The notes beneath the pieces are model-generated. The model searched no databases, had not been told where the DNA came from, and worked only from the letters and a program-made list of their open reading frames with translations. Position numbers and translations under genes: made by a program. From positions 433,749 to 497,748 of the forward strand of contig NZ_LMUO01000015.1 in the NCBI RefSeq assembly GCF_009765905.1: a stretch of 64,000 nucleotides of DNA. Direction: 5' to 3'. Within the stretch, counting starts at the first letter, position 1. Each line of letters starts with the position of its first letter. Origin of the DNA: Mucilaginibacter sp. L196. GTDB lineage: Bacteria > Bacteroidota > Bacteroidia > Sphingobacteriales > Sphingobacteriaceae. Shown here piece by piece: positions 34,005-44,335 of this stretch.

Positions 34005-34891
34005 GAGCCTGTTTAAAAATAGATAAATAAAATTGTTATGTGTTGAGAAGTGGATAAAAAGGCCATCGCTAGTCGGTCAAATAAGTACTAATTGTGAGTA
34101 ACGACAAACACATTTAGCATGAAAACTTATCCAACCGATTTAAGCGATAACCAGTGGCAATTTATAAAAAAGACCTTACAGTTAGACGAACGTAAGCGAA
34201 AACATGATTTACGGTCGATTTGGAATTCGATCCAGTATCTGTTGAAAACAGGATGTCAGTGGCGAATGTTGCCGAAAGACTTCGCCAAATGGCAGTTGGT
34301 TTATTACTACTATAAGAAATGGTCTGATTTAGAACAGTTTGACCTTTTGCTATCAAAACTTAGGGAACATGTCCGGGTAAAAATGGGGCAAAATGCTGAG
34401 GCTAGTTTAGGTATACTGGATAGCCAAAGTGTAAGATGGGGGAACAACAAGGCTCTCAATAGTTTCGATGGCAACAAGAAAGTAAAAGGTATCAAACGCC
34501 ATGTCATCGTAGATAAGAATGGTTTTTTAGTTGCTGTAATGGTAACCGTAGCTAACATTCATGACAGTAAAGCCGTCACATTGATGATGCGGGTATTGAA
34601 AGAAATGCTATGTAGTATAAAAGTGATCATAGCTGACGGAGGATACCGAGGCGAGATCATTGAACAGGTAACGAAGAGTTTCGGCTATATTATTCAGGTG
34701 GTTATGCGTTCTGATGATAAGAAAACCGGATTTAAACCGGTCCACAAAAGATGGGTGGTCGAAAGAACTTTTTCTTGGTTCGACAACGACAGAAGATTAT
34801 GCAGAAACTATGAACTCCTGCTCGAAACTTCTGAAAACATGGCCAAACTCGGCGCTATAAAATTATTATTGAACAAAATTTAAACAGGCTC
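34005..34891 (+). mobile_element. IS5-family insertion sequence, complete
   Basis: 887 bp bounded by perfect 13-bp inverted repeats GAGCCTGTTTAAA (34005-34017) and TTTAAACAGGCTC (34879-34891), flanked by a TTA direct repeat (34002-34004 and 34892-34894). One transposase ORF in between. It is inserted between vsr and the C5 methylase without damaging either gene. Confidence 0.9.
34119..34883 (+). CDS. IS5-family DDE transposase
   Basis: 254 residues in one frame. The N-terminal domain ('YPTDLSDNQWQFIKKTL', 'WRMLPKDFAKWQLVYYYYKK') is typical of IS5-group (IS427/IS1031-like) transposases. DDE residues are visible in 'GILDSQSVR', 'IIADGGYRG' and 'WVVERTFSWFDNDRRL'. It appears intact, and its stop lies in the right inverted repeat. 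It is transcribed in the same direction as the flanking restriction genes. Confidence 0.9.
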   Translation: MKTYPTDLSDNQWQFIKKTLQLDERKRKHDLRSIWNSIQYLLKTGCQWRMLPKDFAKWQLVYYYYKKWSDLEQFDLLLSKLREHVRVKMGQNAEASLGILDSQSVRWGNNKALNSFDGNKKVKGIKRHVIVDKNGFLVAVMVTVANIHDSKAVTLMMRVLKEMLCSIKVIIADGGYRGEIIEQVTKSFGYIIQVVMRSDDKKTGFKPVHKRWVVERTFSWFDNDRRLCRNYELLLETSENMAKLGAIKLLLNKI

Positions 34892-34919
34892 TTAGTAAAT
34901 TACAATTCTTTTTTTATTC

Positions 34920-36518
34920 ATGCCATATCCAATTATTGATTTGTTTGCCGGTCCGGGTGGTTTGGCTGAAGGATTTAGTACGCTGGCGGACGATGCCGGA
35001 GAGCGTATATTTAAAATAAAACTTTCCATTGAAAAGGAAAAGCGGGAACATGAAACGCTTACACTGCGCTCATTTATCAGACAGTTTCCACTAAGAAAAT
35101 TACCGGATGAATATTACGAATTTTTAAAAGGCGATATCAATATTGCCGAACTTTATAATTTTTATCCAACTGAATATGAGGAAGCTCGTAACGAAGCATG
35201 GCAGGTGACGTTAGGCTTAACGCCCGTCGACGAAATAGATGCGCGGATTGAAAGTTGTTTGGACGGTAACAAGGAATGGGTGTTGATTGGAGGCCCGCCA
35301 TGTCAGGCCTATTCACTTGCCGGCCGCTCCCGCGTAGGAGGGGTTCATCAGGATGACCATAGGGTTCATCTTTACAAAGAATATTTACGGATTATAGCCT
35401 ACCACCAGCCAGCAGTTTTTGTGATGGAAAATGTTAAAGGGTTACTTTCGGCGGAACTGGACGGTGAAAAGATTTTCCATAAGATAATGGATGACCTGCA
35501 AAATCCATCGGCCGTTTTTCCAGAGTACACATCTTCAAAATACCGGATTTTTTCGCTTGTTAAGGAACACGTAAAAAAAGATTCCGATTACCTGATAAAA
35601 GCCGAAGAGTACGGATTGCCTCAAAAAAGGCATCGGGTTATTTTACTTGGGGTCAGAAACGATATTGATGTGAAGCCAGGCATACTGCATCCGATGAAAA
35701 AAGTTGATTTAAAATCGGTCATCAGCATGCTTCCCGTCGTTCGTAGTGGTATTTACAGGGAATTTTCTCACAGTGAAAATATAGTTAAAGATGGCCAGCT
35801 AAAAAAGAAAAGGGAATATAACGTCCTTAAAGACTCCTATGAATCCTGGATCAAACTCATTGAGGTATACAAACGGGAGCTTAAGGAAACCTTTAATAAA
35901 TTTAATTATGATGTTTCGGTCGGCAATAGCCACCCTGAAACAATCGGAAAGGAATATACCGCTTTTAACGGCGACACCATTCCAGACAATCATCCCCTGA
36001 AAGCCTGGTACACAGATGAACGGCTTAATGCTATTTTGCATCATGAATCGCGGTCGCATCTGACTCAGGATCTGAAGCGGTATATGTTTGCAAGTTTATA
36101 CACTAAAACTCACCATAAGTTTCCCCGCATGGAAGATTACCGCAAATACGGGGAGGATCTGATTCCCGATCATGAAAACGCGGAATCAGGAAAATTTAAT
36201 GACCGGTTCAGAGTGCAGGTCCCGGATGAGCCTGCCACAACAATTACCAGCCACATTTCAAAAGACGGACATTATTTTATTCATTTTGATCCTTCTCAAT
36301 GCAGGAGCCTGACTGTAAGGGAAGCTGCGCGGATACAAACATTTCCCGACAACTATTTCTTTTGCGGAAGCCGAACGCAGCAATTTCATCAGGTCGGTAA
36401 TGCCGTACCGCCGCTGCTTGCTTTCAAAATTGCTAAGGTAGTAAACGATATATTTTCAAGCGCCCAGAATGAAAACCAGCTGGAATTATGGAATTCTGAT
36501 AACGAAAACAAAAAGTGA
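34920..36518 (+). CDS. C5-cytosine DNA methyltransferase (Dcm-like)
   Basis: 532 residues with all main C5-MTase motifs in order: I 'IIDLFAGPGGLAEGF' (~5-19), IV 'GGPPCQAYSLAGRSR' (~122-136; catalytic Cys), VI 'FVMENVKG', VIII 'LPQKRHRVILLG' and X 'QVGNAVPPLLAFKIAK' (near 492). Longer than a minimal methylase, with an inserted ~60-residue segment between motifs I and IV ('RSFIRQFPLRKLPDEYYEFL'). It modifies the host DNA for the downstream ATPase/nuclease complex. The start is 25 bp after the IS target duplication, so its promoter may have been changed by the insertion. Confidence 0.9.
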   Translation: MPYPIIDLFAGPGGLAEGFSTLADDAGERIFKIKLSIEKEKREHETLTLRSFIRQFPLRKLPDEYYEFLKGDINIAELYNFYPTEYEEARNEAWQVTLGLTPVDEIDARIESCLDGNKEWVLIGGPPCQAYSLAGRSRVGGVHQDDHRVHLYKEYLRIIAYHQPAVFVMENVKGLLSAELDGEKIFHKIMDDLQNPSAVFPEYTSSKYRIFSLVKEHVKKDSDYLIKAEEYGLPQKRHRVILLGVRNDIDVKPGILHPMKKVDLKSVISMLPVVRSGIYREFSHSENIVKDGQLKKKREYNVLKDSYESWIKLIEVYKRELKETFNKFNYDVSVGNSHPETIGKEYTAFNGDTIPDNHPLKAWYTDERLNAILHHESRSHLTQDLKRYMFASLYTKTHHKFPRMEDYRKYGEDLIPDHENAESGKFNDRFRVQVPDEPATTITSHISKDGHYFIHFDPSQCRSLTVREAARIQTFPDNYFFCGSRTQQFHQVGNAVPPLLAFKIAKVVNDIFSSAQNENQLELWNSDNENKK

Positions 36519-36571
36519 TTAAAAAAAACAACCTGACTGAATAAAAAAACTAAACCGGTAACCATATCACA

Positions 36572-38038
36572 ATGGACTACTCCAAATACGAAAAAGAACC
36601 CGCTATTCCAGAAGCATCATCAATGATTGAAACCTTTCGGGCGATTGGTTACAGCATTGAAGCAGCGGTAGCTGATGTTATAGATAATTCTATCTCTGCC
36701 GACGCTAAAAATATCTGGGTATCATTTGAGTGGAAAGGTGAGGCAACATGGTTGTCGATTAAAGACGACGGAAACGGGATGAACAGTAAAGAACTTGTTC
36801 AGGCGATGAGGCCCGGTAGCAAAAATCCGCTTGCGGAGCGGGGAGTTAAAGATCTGGGGCGATTTGGCCTGGGTCTTAAAACGGCCAGCTTTTCTCAATG
36901 CCGGGTGCTGTCCGCTATAAGCAAAAAAACTGATTCTGACCCAGCGTACTGGACCTGGGACCTCGATTTTGTAAAGGACACCGGAAACTGGGATTTACTC
37001 AAGTATATACCTGAAACTCACGATACCGAAATTTTGTCCGATGTAGCATCGGGAACAATCATCGTCTGGAACGATATTGACCGGCTGGTACAGCATTTCC
37101 ATAAGGATGATACCAAGGCACTTGACAAGTTCCTTGTTATCATGGAACAGATCAAGAAGCATCTTTCAATGGTTTTTCACCGTTTTATAGAATCCGGAAA
37201 GGTCAAAATATGGTTTCAGGACAGGCCGGTTTTGCCCTGGAATCCATTCTTGACAGGACACGGTTCTACTCAACCCCAATCGGCGGAGCATTTGCAGAAT
37301 GGCAAAGTTTTTATTAAAGGATTTGTTTTACCTCACAAATCGAAATTAACGGAAGATGAATTCAGGAATGCTGAGGGGCCCAGAGGCTGGAATGAGCAGC
37401 AGGGATTTTATATATACCGAAATGAGCGATTACTTCTTGCCGGAGACTGGCTCGGCATGTATCGGAAGGAAGAGCATTATAAACTGGCAAGAATTCAGGT
37501 TGACCTTCCCAATAGTCTGGATGCCCAATGGCAGATCGATATAAAAAAATCTGTAGCCCGGCCTCCGTTGGTATTAAGGGATCAGCTTAAAGCGTATGCC
37601 GGCCGTATCAGAAATCTGGCAGTAGAGGTTTACCGGCACAAAGGCAGAACGATTACCCAGATACCCGGTCAGAAATTTGTACCGTTATGGGTCGATCATA
37701 AAAGGGGCGATAAGTGGTACTACAAAATTAACCGGGAACACCCCTTGGTAAAAAAGACAGAGGAAGATGCCCGGCTTAATCCTGGAAAAGCCATCGACCT
37801 GATGTTGCGTTTTATTGAGGAAACCATCCCGACAAAGTCAATTTTTATAAAAGAGTCAGAGGAACCCGAACAACAGGGAAAACCTTTTGCTACGCTTACA
37901 GGAGACCCCGTAAAAGAAACACTGGATCAGTTTTTTGCAGGACTGTTAAACGCCGGAAAATCTTCGGATGAGGCCAAGCGAATCTTAATAAATATAGAAC
38001 CATTTAATTACTATCCGCACCTAATCGAACTTTTATAA
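36572..38038 (+). CDS. MORC-like GHKL ATPase of a restriction system
   Basis: 488 residues. GHKL ATP-binding motifs are 'AVADVIDNSI' (N box, ~32-41), 'LSIKDDGNGM' (~62-71) and 'VKDLGRFGLGLKTASFSQC' (~90-108). This is the MutL/MORC-like type known from prokaryotic restriction clusters with methylases and Z1 proteins. Likely an ATP-driven DNA clamp for target scanning. 53 bp follows the methylase; 7 bp precedes the Z1 gene. Confidence 0.85.
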   Translation: MDYSKYEKEPAIPEASSMIETFRAIGYSIEAAVADVIDNSISADAKNIWVSFEWKGEATWLSIKDDGNGMNSKELVQAMRPGSKNPLAERGVKDLGRFGLGLKTASFSQCRVLSAISKKTDSDPAYWTWDLDFVKDTGNWDLLKYIPETHDTEILSDVASGTIIVWNDIDRLVQHFHKDDTKALDKFLVIMEQIKKHLSMVFHRFIESGKVKIWFQDRPVLPWNPFLTGHGSTQPQSAEHLQNGKVFIKGFVLPHKSKLTEDEFRNAEGPRGWNEQQGFYIYRNERLLLAGDWLGMYRKEEHYKLARIQVDLPNSLDAQWQIDIKKSVARPPLVLRDQLKAYAGRIRNLAVEVYRHKGRTITQIPGQKFVPLWVDHKRGDKWYYKINREHPLVKKTEEDARLNPGKAIDLMLRFIEETIPTKSIFIKESEEPEQQGKPFATLTGDPVKETLDQFFAGLLNAGKSSDEAKRILINIEPFNYYPHLIELL

Positions 38039-38045
38039 AACCTAA

Positions 38046-41018
38046 ATGATAAAACAGGCAACACAAATGACATTGGTACTGCTATCGCGCGTACCCCGGC
38101 CTATACCGGTCAGTCATATCAATGAAGCTATCGATAAGGTCTTAAATATTTTTCAGGTTAACAAATCTGAACTTTTCGACTATATTGTTGATAATCTCAG
38201 CAAACCTCATAACTTGGATGACGCTGTCAAAACAGCACGTACCGAGCTTCCAAGGAATGTTTCTGTAAATGAAGAGCAGATTGAAACCGTAATAGATAAC
38301 CTGCTGGCCAATATTAATTACGCCGGTCTTGACCGGGTAGCCATCAAGCGTGAACTTCAGGCGAATTATAATGTCAGAATAGATGACTTCACAGCAATTG
38401 AAAGAAAGCCGGATCCCTGGATCTATAAGCGAAACGCCTCTATCCAGTGGAATTTCTGGAACAGGTACAGCGATTATTTACAGTTCGGGCAAAACTATTC
38501 TACAACGGTTGTTGAACAGATCGGAAGATTAACGAATAAAACGCTTGACGGAATATTTGATCCGACAGTTGGTGGTTCAGTTTCGAAATATGGCCTCGTT
38601 GTAGGACAGGTACAGTCAGGCAAAACCTCAAATTATACCGGTTTAATATGCAAGGCTGTGGATAGCGGTTTCAATCTGGTAATAGTTTTGGCCGGAACTC
38701 AGAACAGTCTTCGGACACAAACCCAGTTGAGGATCGATGAAGGTTTTCTGGGATTTGACACACAGTTTCAACGGGCTTTTAACACAGGGCAGCACAGCAT
38801 AGGCGTAGGTATAGGCCGAAGCCCGTTACCTGCTCATTCCGTTACCTCCAGTGCAAGCGGCGGAGACATCAGTAACCGCACAACGCTTACCTTCCACACG
38901 AATGAACCTATAATCGCTGTTGTTAAAAAAACCAAGCCAAGACTTGAAAAACTGGTTCAATGGCTTTCAGCGCAGGCAATTCCTGACCGGGATGGCAACA
39001 AAAAGATCACTATAAAAAATTTATTGCTGATTGATGATGAAGCCGACCACGCCTCTATTAATACCAGTAAGGAAGATGATCCGGCAAGTACAACAAACCG
39101 CCTGATTAGAGAGGTTATTGCACTATTCGACAAGGTTGGTTATGTTGGATATACTGCAACACCGTTTGCGAATATTTTCATACCCATAGACGAAGACCAG
39201 TTGTTCCCCAAAGATTTTATCATTAACCTGCCTGCGCCATCAAATTATATAGGCCCCGACAAAGTTTTTGGTTTTTCATTACTTGAGGATGATCTGGATT
39301 CTGAAACCGTCTTACCAGTAGTCAGAAGGATCAGCGACTACACCGCTTTTGTCCCGGACAAGCATAAGAAATCTGAATTAAAAGACTGGAAAACGAAGGA
39401 ACTGGTTGAACAGGATGTAGTTAATCAGTTCAGGGAGCAGTTCCCCGATTCACTGAAAACGGCAATTAAGTCTTTTATTATTACCTGTGCGGTAAGGCAA
39501 CTCAGAGGGCAGATCAATGTCCATAATTCGATGCTGATCCATATTACCAGATTTCAGAACTGGCAAAAGGTAATTTTCCGTGTGGTGGAAGAAGTGATGG
39601 GTTACTATAAACGGGGTATTGAAATGAAGACGCCATCCATTCTGAGAGAACTTCAGGATGTTTTTGAAGTTGACCAGCTTCATGGAAAGTCCTATGTCAC
39701 AACGACCAAAGCAATTCTTAAAAACGGCTTTGATAAACTTGATCATAAAATTCAGATTCATACCTGGAACGATGTACTTGATTTTCTTCATGACGCAGCT
39801 TCCCGTATCCAGATCAGGGAGGTAAACGGGGGATCAAAAGATGTTCTTAATTATTTTGATCACAAGGATGGCCTTTCGGTAATCGCTATCGGTGGAGATA
39901 AACTTTCAAGAGGGCTCACTCTGGAGGGCCTTTCGGTAAGTTATTATCTGCGGGCATCCAAAATGTACGATACCCTGATGCAGATGGGAAGATGGTTTGG
40001 CTACCGAGGCGGTTATACAGACTTGTGCCGGCTTTTTACAAGCCGTGAAATCAATGAATGGTTTTGTCATATCACTCATGCGTCCGAAGAATTAAGGAAT
40101 GAATTTGATTATATGTCTGATGTTGCCGGTGCAACGCCGGAAAAATATGCGCTCAAGGTCAGAACCCACCCTGGCGTATTGCAAATATCAGCGTCGAATA
40201 AAATCAGAAAAGCCGTAGATATCAGTATTTCCTGGGCGGGCAGGCTGATAGAGTCCTATGAACTATCAAAAGATCATAGTACAGTCCGAAAGAATCTGGA
40301 TGCTACCGTAGAACTGATAAACGCTTTGGGAAATCAATATGAGATTAAGCGGGATAATTATTTATGGAAGGACGTGTCTCCCCAGACGATTACCCAGTTT
40401 ATGCGTGGATTTGCGCTGTCAGAAAATTTGAAAGCAGCAGATCCATCTAATCTTTTGCGTTTTATTAATGTTCAGCTTCGTAACAATGAACTTACCAGCT
40501 GGGGTGTTGCATTAATATCAAAGAAAGCAGCAGCCAAGCAATATACGATCCGGATAGCAAACGGAGACTTAAAAGCGGGCTATTATCTTCGAAATTATGA
40601 TGAAAGTAATTCAAGCAAAGAAATTTATTATCTGAGAAAATCTCACCTGATCAGTCCCAAAGATGAATTTGTTGATTTATCCAAGGAGCAGTATGACCTG
40701 GCTCTGGACAAAACAAAATCGATGTGGGCGAAGCGAAAGAAAGAGGGCGAACCCGGATATCCTAACGGTGAGATTGTAAGGAATGAAATACGTGACCCGC
40801 AAAAGCCCTTGCTGCTGATTTACTTCCTTGATCCAGATGGCGCTAACAGACCGGAAGACCCGGAGCCACTGACCGATCCGGTTGTCGCCTATGCGATAAG
40901 TTTTCCCGGAAGCCGGTTTAATGCGGCTGTGTCCTATCTGATCCCGGAACAACTCCTGCCATTTTTCGATCAGGAATTCGAACTTGAAGACGAAGAGGAG
41001 GATGACGATGAAGATTAA
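38046..41018 (+). CDS. Z1-domain helicase-like ATPase
   Basis: 990 residues. SF2-like motifs: Walker A 'LVVGQVQSGKTSNYTGL' (~184-200), DEAD-like 'LLIDDEADHASINT' (~329-342) and motif III-like 'VGYTATPFANIF'. The C-terminal helicase half has 'IGGDKLSRGLTLEGLSVSYY' and 'QMGRWFGYRGGYTDLCRLF' (~615-665), the conserved Z1 region. It would use ATP to move along or remodel DNA in a restriction complex. Acidic C-terminal tail. Overlaps the next gene by 11 bp. Confidence 0.85.
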   Translation: MIKQATQMTLVLLSRVPRPIPVSHINEAIDKVLNIFQVNKSELFDYIVDNLSKPHNLDDAVKTARTELPRNVSVNEEQIETVIDNLLANINYAGLDRVAIKRELQANYNVRIDDFTAIERKPDPWIYKRNASIQWNFWNRYSDYLQFGQNYSTTVVEQIGRLTNKTLDGIFDPTVGGSVSKYGLVVGQVQSGKTSNYTGLICKAVDSGFNLVIVLAGTQNSLRTQTQLRIDEGFLGFDTQFQRAFNTGQHSIGVGIGRSPLPAHSVTSSASGGDISNRTTLTFHTNEPIIAVVKKTKPRLEKLVQWLSAQAIPDRDGNKKITIKNLLLIDDEADHASINTSKEDDPASTTNRLIREVIALFDKVGYVGYTATPFANIFIPIDEDQLFPKDFIINLPAPSNYIGPDKVFGFSLLEDDLDSETVLPVVRRISDYTAFVPDKHKKSELKDWKTKELVEQDVVNQFREQFPDSLKTAIKSFIITCAVRQLRGQINVHNSMLIHITRFQNWQKVIFRVVEEVMGYYKRGIEMKTPSILRELQDVFEVDQLHGKSYVTTTKAILKNGFDKLDHKIQIHTWNDVLDFLHDAASRIQIREVNGGSKDVLNYFDHKDGLSVIAIGGDKLSRGLTLEGLSVSYYLRASKMYDTLMQMGRWFGYRGGYTDLCRLFTSREINEWFCHITHASEELRNEFDYMSDVAGATPEKYALKVRTHPGVLQISASNKIRKAVDISISWAGRLIESYELSKDHSTVRKNLDATVELINALGNQYEIKRDNYLWKDVSPQTITQFMRGFALSENLKAADPSNLLRFINVQLRNNELTSWGVALISKKAAAKQYTIRIANGDLKAGYYLRNYDESNSSKEIYYLRKSHLISPKDEFVDLSKEQYDLALDKTKSMWAKRKKEGEPGYPNGEIVRNEIRDPQKPLLLIYFLDPDGANRPEDPEPLTDPVVAYAISFPGSRFNAAVSYLIPEQLLPFFDQEFELEDEEEDDDED

Positions 41019-42006
41019 GGATATATGGCTGGAGCAGGAAAGCGACCCTGTTTTTTCCGCAGGACTTATGCTGAAAGGTTTCGGCGGGACATTTTTACCA
41101 CAAGTTTTTATAGGACTTATTTCGCCTGGTAGGTGCCGCTGCATTGCTGCATCAATTAGCATGGCCATCTCTATCGACCTCAATCATTATCTTGGTCTGC
41201 AGGATCTTGAGATCGAACTTAAAGCGGACACCAAAAATACCGACAGAAATTACCTGATTTTTAAACTCACCAATCCGGTACACAATGATATTTTTTCAGT
41301 GCTCTGCGAAGACCTGATATCCAGTATAGCAAATGTATCAAATGAAAGGACACTGGTTAAAGAACTGTTTAACCGTTTCGAAAACTGGAATACACTATTT
41401 AAAAGAGCACCCGGTGATTGGCTTACTCCGGAAAGCCAGCGGGGGCTTTACGGAGAACTTCATTTTCTCCGGGAGTTTTTAAATGCCAACAGTGAGCATT
41501 ATAAAACGGTAAACTCATGGGTAGGCTGTGAAATGCAGGTGCGGGATTTCCAGACCGGTGGCTGGGCTGTTGAAGTTAAAACAACTAAAGGAAATAACCA
41601 TCAGAAAGTTCATATAAACGGGGAAAGGCAGTTGGATACAACAAACCTTGACCAGCTTTTTTTATATCATTTATCCCTTGAAGTATTACAGCAGTCGGGG
41701 GAAACCCTAAATGCTATTATACTCTCCATCTGTGAATTACTTTCTGCTGATTTGGTGGCATTTAACCGGTTTAAAACTAAATTGATGTTCAGCGGATATC
41801 GGGAAGAAGACAGCCATCATTACGACGATTCGGGCTACCTTATCAGAGATCAGTCGTTTTACAAGGTCGAGGGGAGTTTTCCGCGCATTCAGGAAAGCGA
41901 CCTTCGCAAAGGGCTTGGAGACATACATTATTCAATTATACTGTCTAACTGTACCGACTATATTACAGATTCGACAACTGTATTTAACACAACCACCTTT
42001 TCATGA
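41008..42006 (+). CDS. PD-(D/E)XK nuclease-like protein (DUF4420-like)
   Basis: 332 residues from ATG 41008 (MKIKDIWLEQES...), beginning in the end of the Z1 gene. The key segment 'GLYGELHFLREFLN', followed by 'GGWAVEVKTTKGNNHQKVHI', gives the acidic and E-x-K catalytic pattern of a PD-(D/E)XK fold. Such proteins accompany Z1 and MORC-like genes and are the likely cutting or targeting subunit. Its TGA overlaps the AIPR start by 4 bp. Confidence 0.8.
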   Translation: MKIKDIWLEQESDPVFSAGLMLKGFGGTFLPQVFIGLISPGRCRCIAASISMAISIDLNHYLGLQDLEIELKADTKNTDRNYLIFKLTNPVHNDIFSVLCEDLISSIANVSNERTLVKELFNRFENWNTLFKRAPGDWLTPESQRGLYGELHFLREFLNANSEHYKTVNSWVGCEMQVRDFQTGGWAVEVKTTKGNNHQKVHINGERQLDTTNLDQLFLYHLSLEVLQQSGETLNAIILSICELLSADLVAFNRFKTKLMFSGYREEDSHHYDDSGYLIRDQSFYKVEGSFPRIQESDLRKGLGDIHYSIILSNCTDYITDSTTVFNTTTFS

Positions 42007-44333
42007 GTAATGACTTTGAAAACCGCGAAATAAATAACTTCTATCAGGCCTTACAGCAAGATATAAGATCAACCCAGCTAACCGAGGAAGAAGGTGGCAC
42101 ATTGGAGCAGATTTTTACGCAATGGGGAATTGACCTTCTGGCGGAAGCCGGAGAAACTGAAAATGCACGGCCCGCATATGATGAAAAGGCTCTTGGCACC
42201 AAAAACCAGCATAAAATAAACGGCTATGCGATTTCTGAAAATTACGAGACTCTCGATCTGATTATTACTATCTATAAGGGCTTTGACCAGCCCGAAAAGG
42301 TTTCAAAAGAGGAAATTGATACAGCGGCAAAAAGGATTGTTAATTTTTTTCGTAAAGCTGTTTACAAGGAATATGCAAATGATCTCGAAGAAGCGTCCGA
42401 AATTTTTCAGTTTGCACAAACACTAAATCAGTCGCAGGATCTGAAAAATAATCTGGTCAGAATTAACGCCATAATTATTTCGGATGGCATTTATACAGGT
42501 GCAGCGCCAACCAGTGAGAACATTTCAGGCTACCCGGTCTATTTCAGAATAATTGACCTCAATTACCTTTATAATATTATCGAGAAGTCTCACGTGCCAA
42601 TTGAAATTGACTTTAAGAGTGAAGGATTTAATATACCCTGTATTCTTTCGCCAACCTATAATGAAGAATACCAATCTTTCCTGGCTATAATTTCCGGCAG
42701 CGCACTTGCTGTAATTTATGAACGTTTTGGTGCACGGTTGCTGGAACAGAATGTAAGGTCTTTTTTGCAGTTTACCGGCAAAATAAATAACGGTATCAGA
42801 AAAACAATTATATCTGAGCCACATATGTTCCTGGCTTTTAATAATGGAATAGCCGCAACAGCTGACGATATTGTTGTAGAAAAGGCAGAAAACGGAGATG
42901 GCTATGTTATTTCGAGCGTAAAGGATTTACAGATCGTCAACGGAGGCCAAACAACAGCTTCAATTTACCACACCTGGAAAAAGGACAAGGCTGATATTTC
43001 CGGTATACAGGTCCAGTTGAAACTCTCCGTTATCAAGAAAAAAGACAATCTCGGCGTGATTGTTTCCAGAATTGCGGAATATGCCAATACGCAGAACAAA
43101 GTGTCTATATCCGATCTGAGTTCAAATAAGCCGTTTCATATCGAGCTTGAAAAAATTTCAAGAACTACGGTCACTCCGCATAATGACAGCCAGCCCACGC
43201 AGACCAAATGGTTTTATGAACGGGCACGCGGCCAGTATAAGAATGCAAGGCTTAAAGATGGTTTTACACCGGCTAAACAAAAAGCATTTGATATTAAAAA
43301 CCCCAAGTCCCAGGTATTTAGTAAAGAAGATCTGGCAAAGTTTGAGAATTCATACGGTGAAAAAAGCGAAGGAAAAAAGCTTGCTATTGGTCCTTATATC
43401 GTTGTTCGCGGAAATCAGAAGAATTATGTTCAGTTTATCAATTATGTAAAGGACAATCCCGATACGATATATTTCGAAGATGCCGTTGCAAAAGGAATCT
43501 TATTCAAAACTGCTGAAAAGCTATATGGCATAAAACCTAATGCCATTGGCGATATGCGGTATATAACAGTACCCTACGCTATATCCTACCTGAACTATAA
43601 AACGCATAACAAACTTGACCTTTACAAAATTTGGAAAGCTCAGGCACTTTCCGAGAATCTGAGGACGATTTTATATGAGTTAATGGTGGAGGTTGAAAGC
43701 ATTATTAAACAATACGCTCCCGGATCACTTTACGGGGAGTATGCTAAAAAAGAGGAATGCTGGACCACACTTAAAAAAGTTGATACGCTGGTCGATTATT
43801 CATTACTGGAGTCTGATTTCGTTAGTAAGTCCTCTGCGTTGCGAAAGAGGTTATCGTCCGAAGATGCAGACCTCATTATTATTAATGAGGAAACGGAAAG
43901 AATCAGATCGGTACCTCCGAAGACTTGGCAGAAAATTGAAGAATGGGGCAGCGCTGCTGGCCTCCTTTCTGACCAGCAAAAAAACTATTGTTTTAATCTT
44001 GCCGGAAGAATAAGAAATAATACGCCGCTCACTGAATATGAACGGATAGCTGGCGTCAAAATAATCGATATCCTGATTACGCAGGCACCGGAGATCTTAT
44101 TTTCTGACGATGCGGAGGAACCTGACAATAAAGAAACAAATGCGGTAGCCGTAACACCCGAACTTATTCAAAAGGTAGTCGACTGGGACAGGAAGAATAA
44201 AAAACTCAAAGGATATGAGTACCAGTTCATGGCAGAGCTTTCTAACGGATCGAAGCAGTTAACAGACCATAATAAAAAAATTGCCCAGCTGAACATTAAC
44301 AAAGCTTTCAAATACGGTTTTTTAGATAACTGA
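42003..44333 (+). CDS. AIPR-family abortive-infection protein
   Basis: 776 residues. The AIPR core is clear: 'HMFLAFNNGIAATADDIVVE', 'DLQIVNGGQTTASIYHTWKK' and 'IAEYANTQNKVSISDLSSN' (~275-385). AIPR proteins are named for phage-abortive-infection plasmids and are common partners of restriction genes. Some carry ParB/nuclease-like folds. The C-terminal ~200 residues are less familiar. It sits between the nuclease-like gene (4-bp overlap) and the large GHKL protein (2-bp gap). Confidence 0.85.
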   Translation: MSNDFENREINNFYQALQQDIRSTQLTEEEGGTLEQIFTQWGIDLLAEAGETENARPAYDEKALGTKNQHKINGYAISENYETLDLIITIYKGFDQPEKVSKEEIDTAAKRIVNFFRKAVYKEYANDLEEASEIFQFAQTLNQSQDLKNNLVRINAIIISDGIYTGAAPTSENISGYPVYFRIIDLNYLYNIIEKSHVPIEIDFKSEGFNIPCILSPTYNEEYQSFLAIISGSALAVIYERFGARLLEQNVRSFLQFTGKINNGIRKTIISEPHMFLAFNNGIAATADDIVVEKAENGDGYVISSVKDLQIVNGGQTTASIYHTWKKDKADISGIQVQLKLSVIKKKDNLGVIVSRIAEYANTQNKVSISDLSSNKPFHIELEKISRTTVTPHNDSQPTQTKWFYERARGQYKNARLKDGFTPAKQKAFDIKNPKSQVFSKEDLAKFENSYGEKSEGKKLAIGPYIVVRGNQKNYVQFINYVKDNPDTIYFEDAVAKGILFKTAEKLYGIKPNAIGDMRYITVPYAISYLNYKTHNKLDLYKIWKAQALSENLRTILYELMVEVESIIKQYAPGSLYGEYAKKEECWTTLKKVDTLVDYSLLESDFVSKSSALRKRLSSEDADLIIINEETERIRSVPPKTWQKIEEWGSAAGLLSDQQKNYCFNLAGRIRNNTPLTEYERIAGVKIIDILITQAPEILFSDDAEEPDNKETNAVAVTPELIQKVVDWDRKNKKLKGYEYQFMAELSNGSKQLTDHNKKIAQLNINKAFKYGFLDN

Positions 44334-44335
44334 CC

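Noticed and set aside
40677..41183. 168-codon minus-strand frame at the Z1/nuclease junction
   Set aside because: Overlaps two well-supported genes and has no start context or family pattern.
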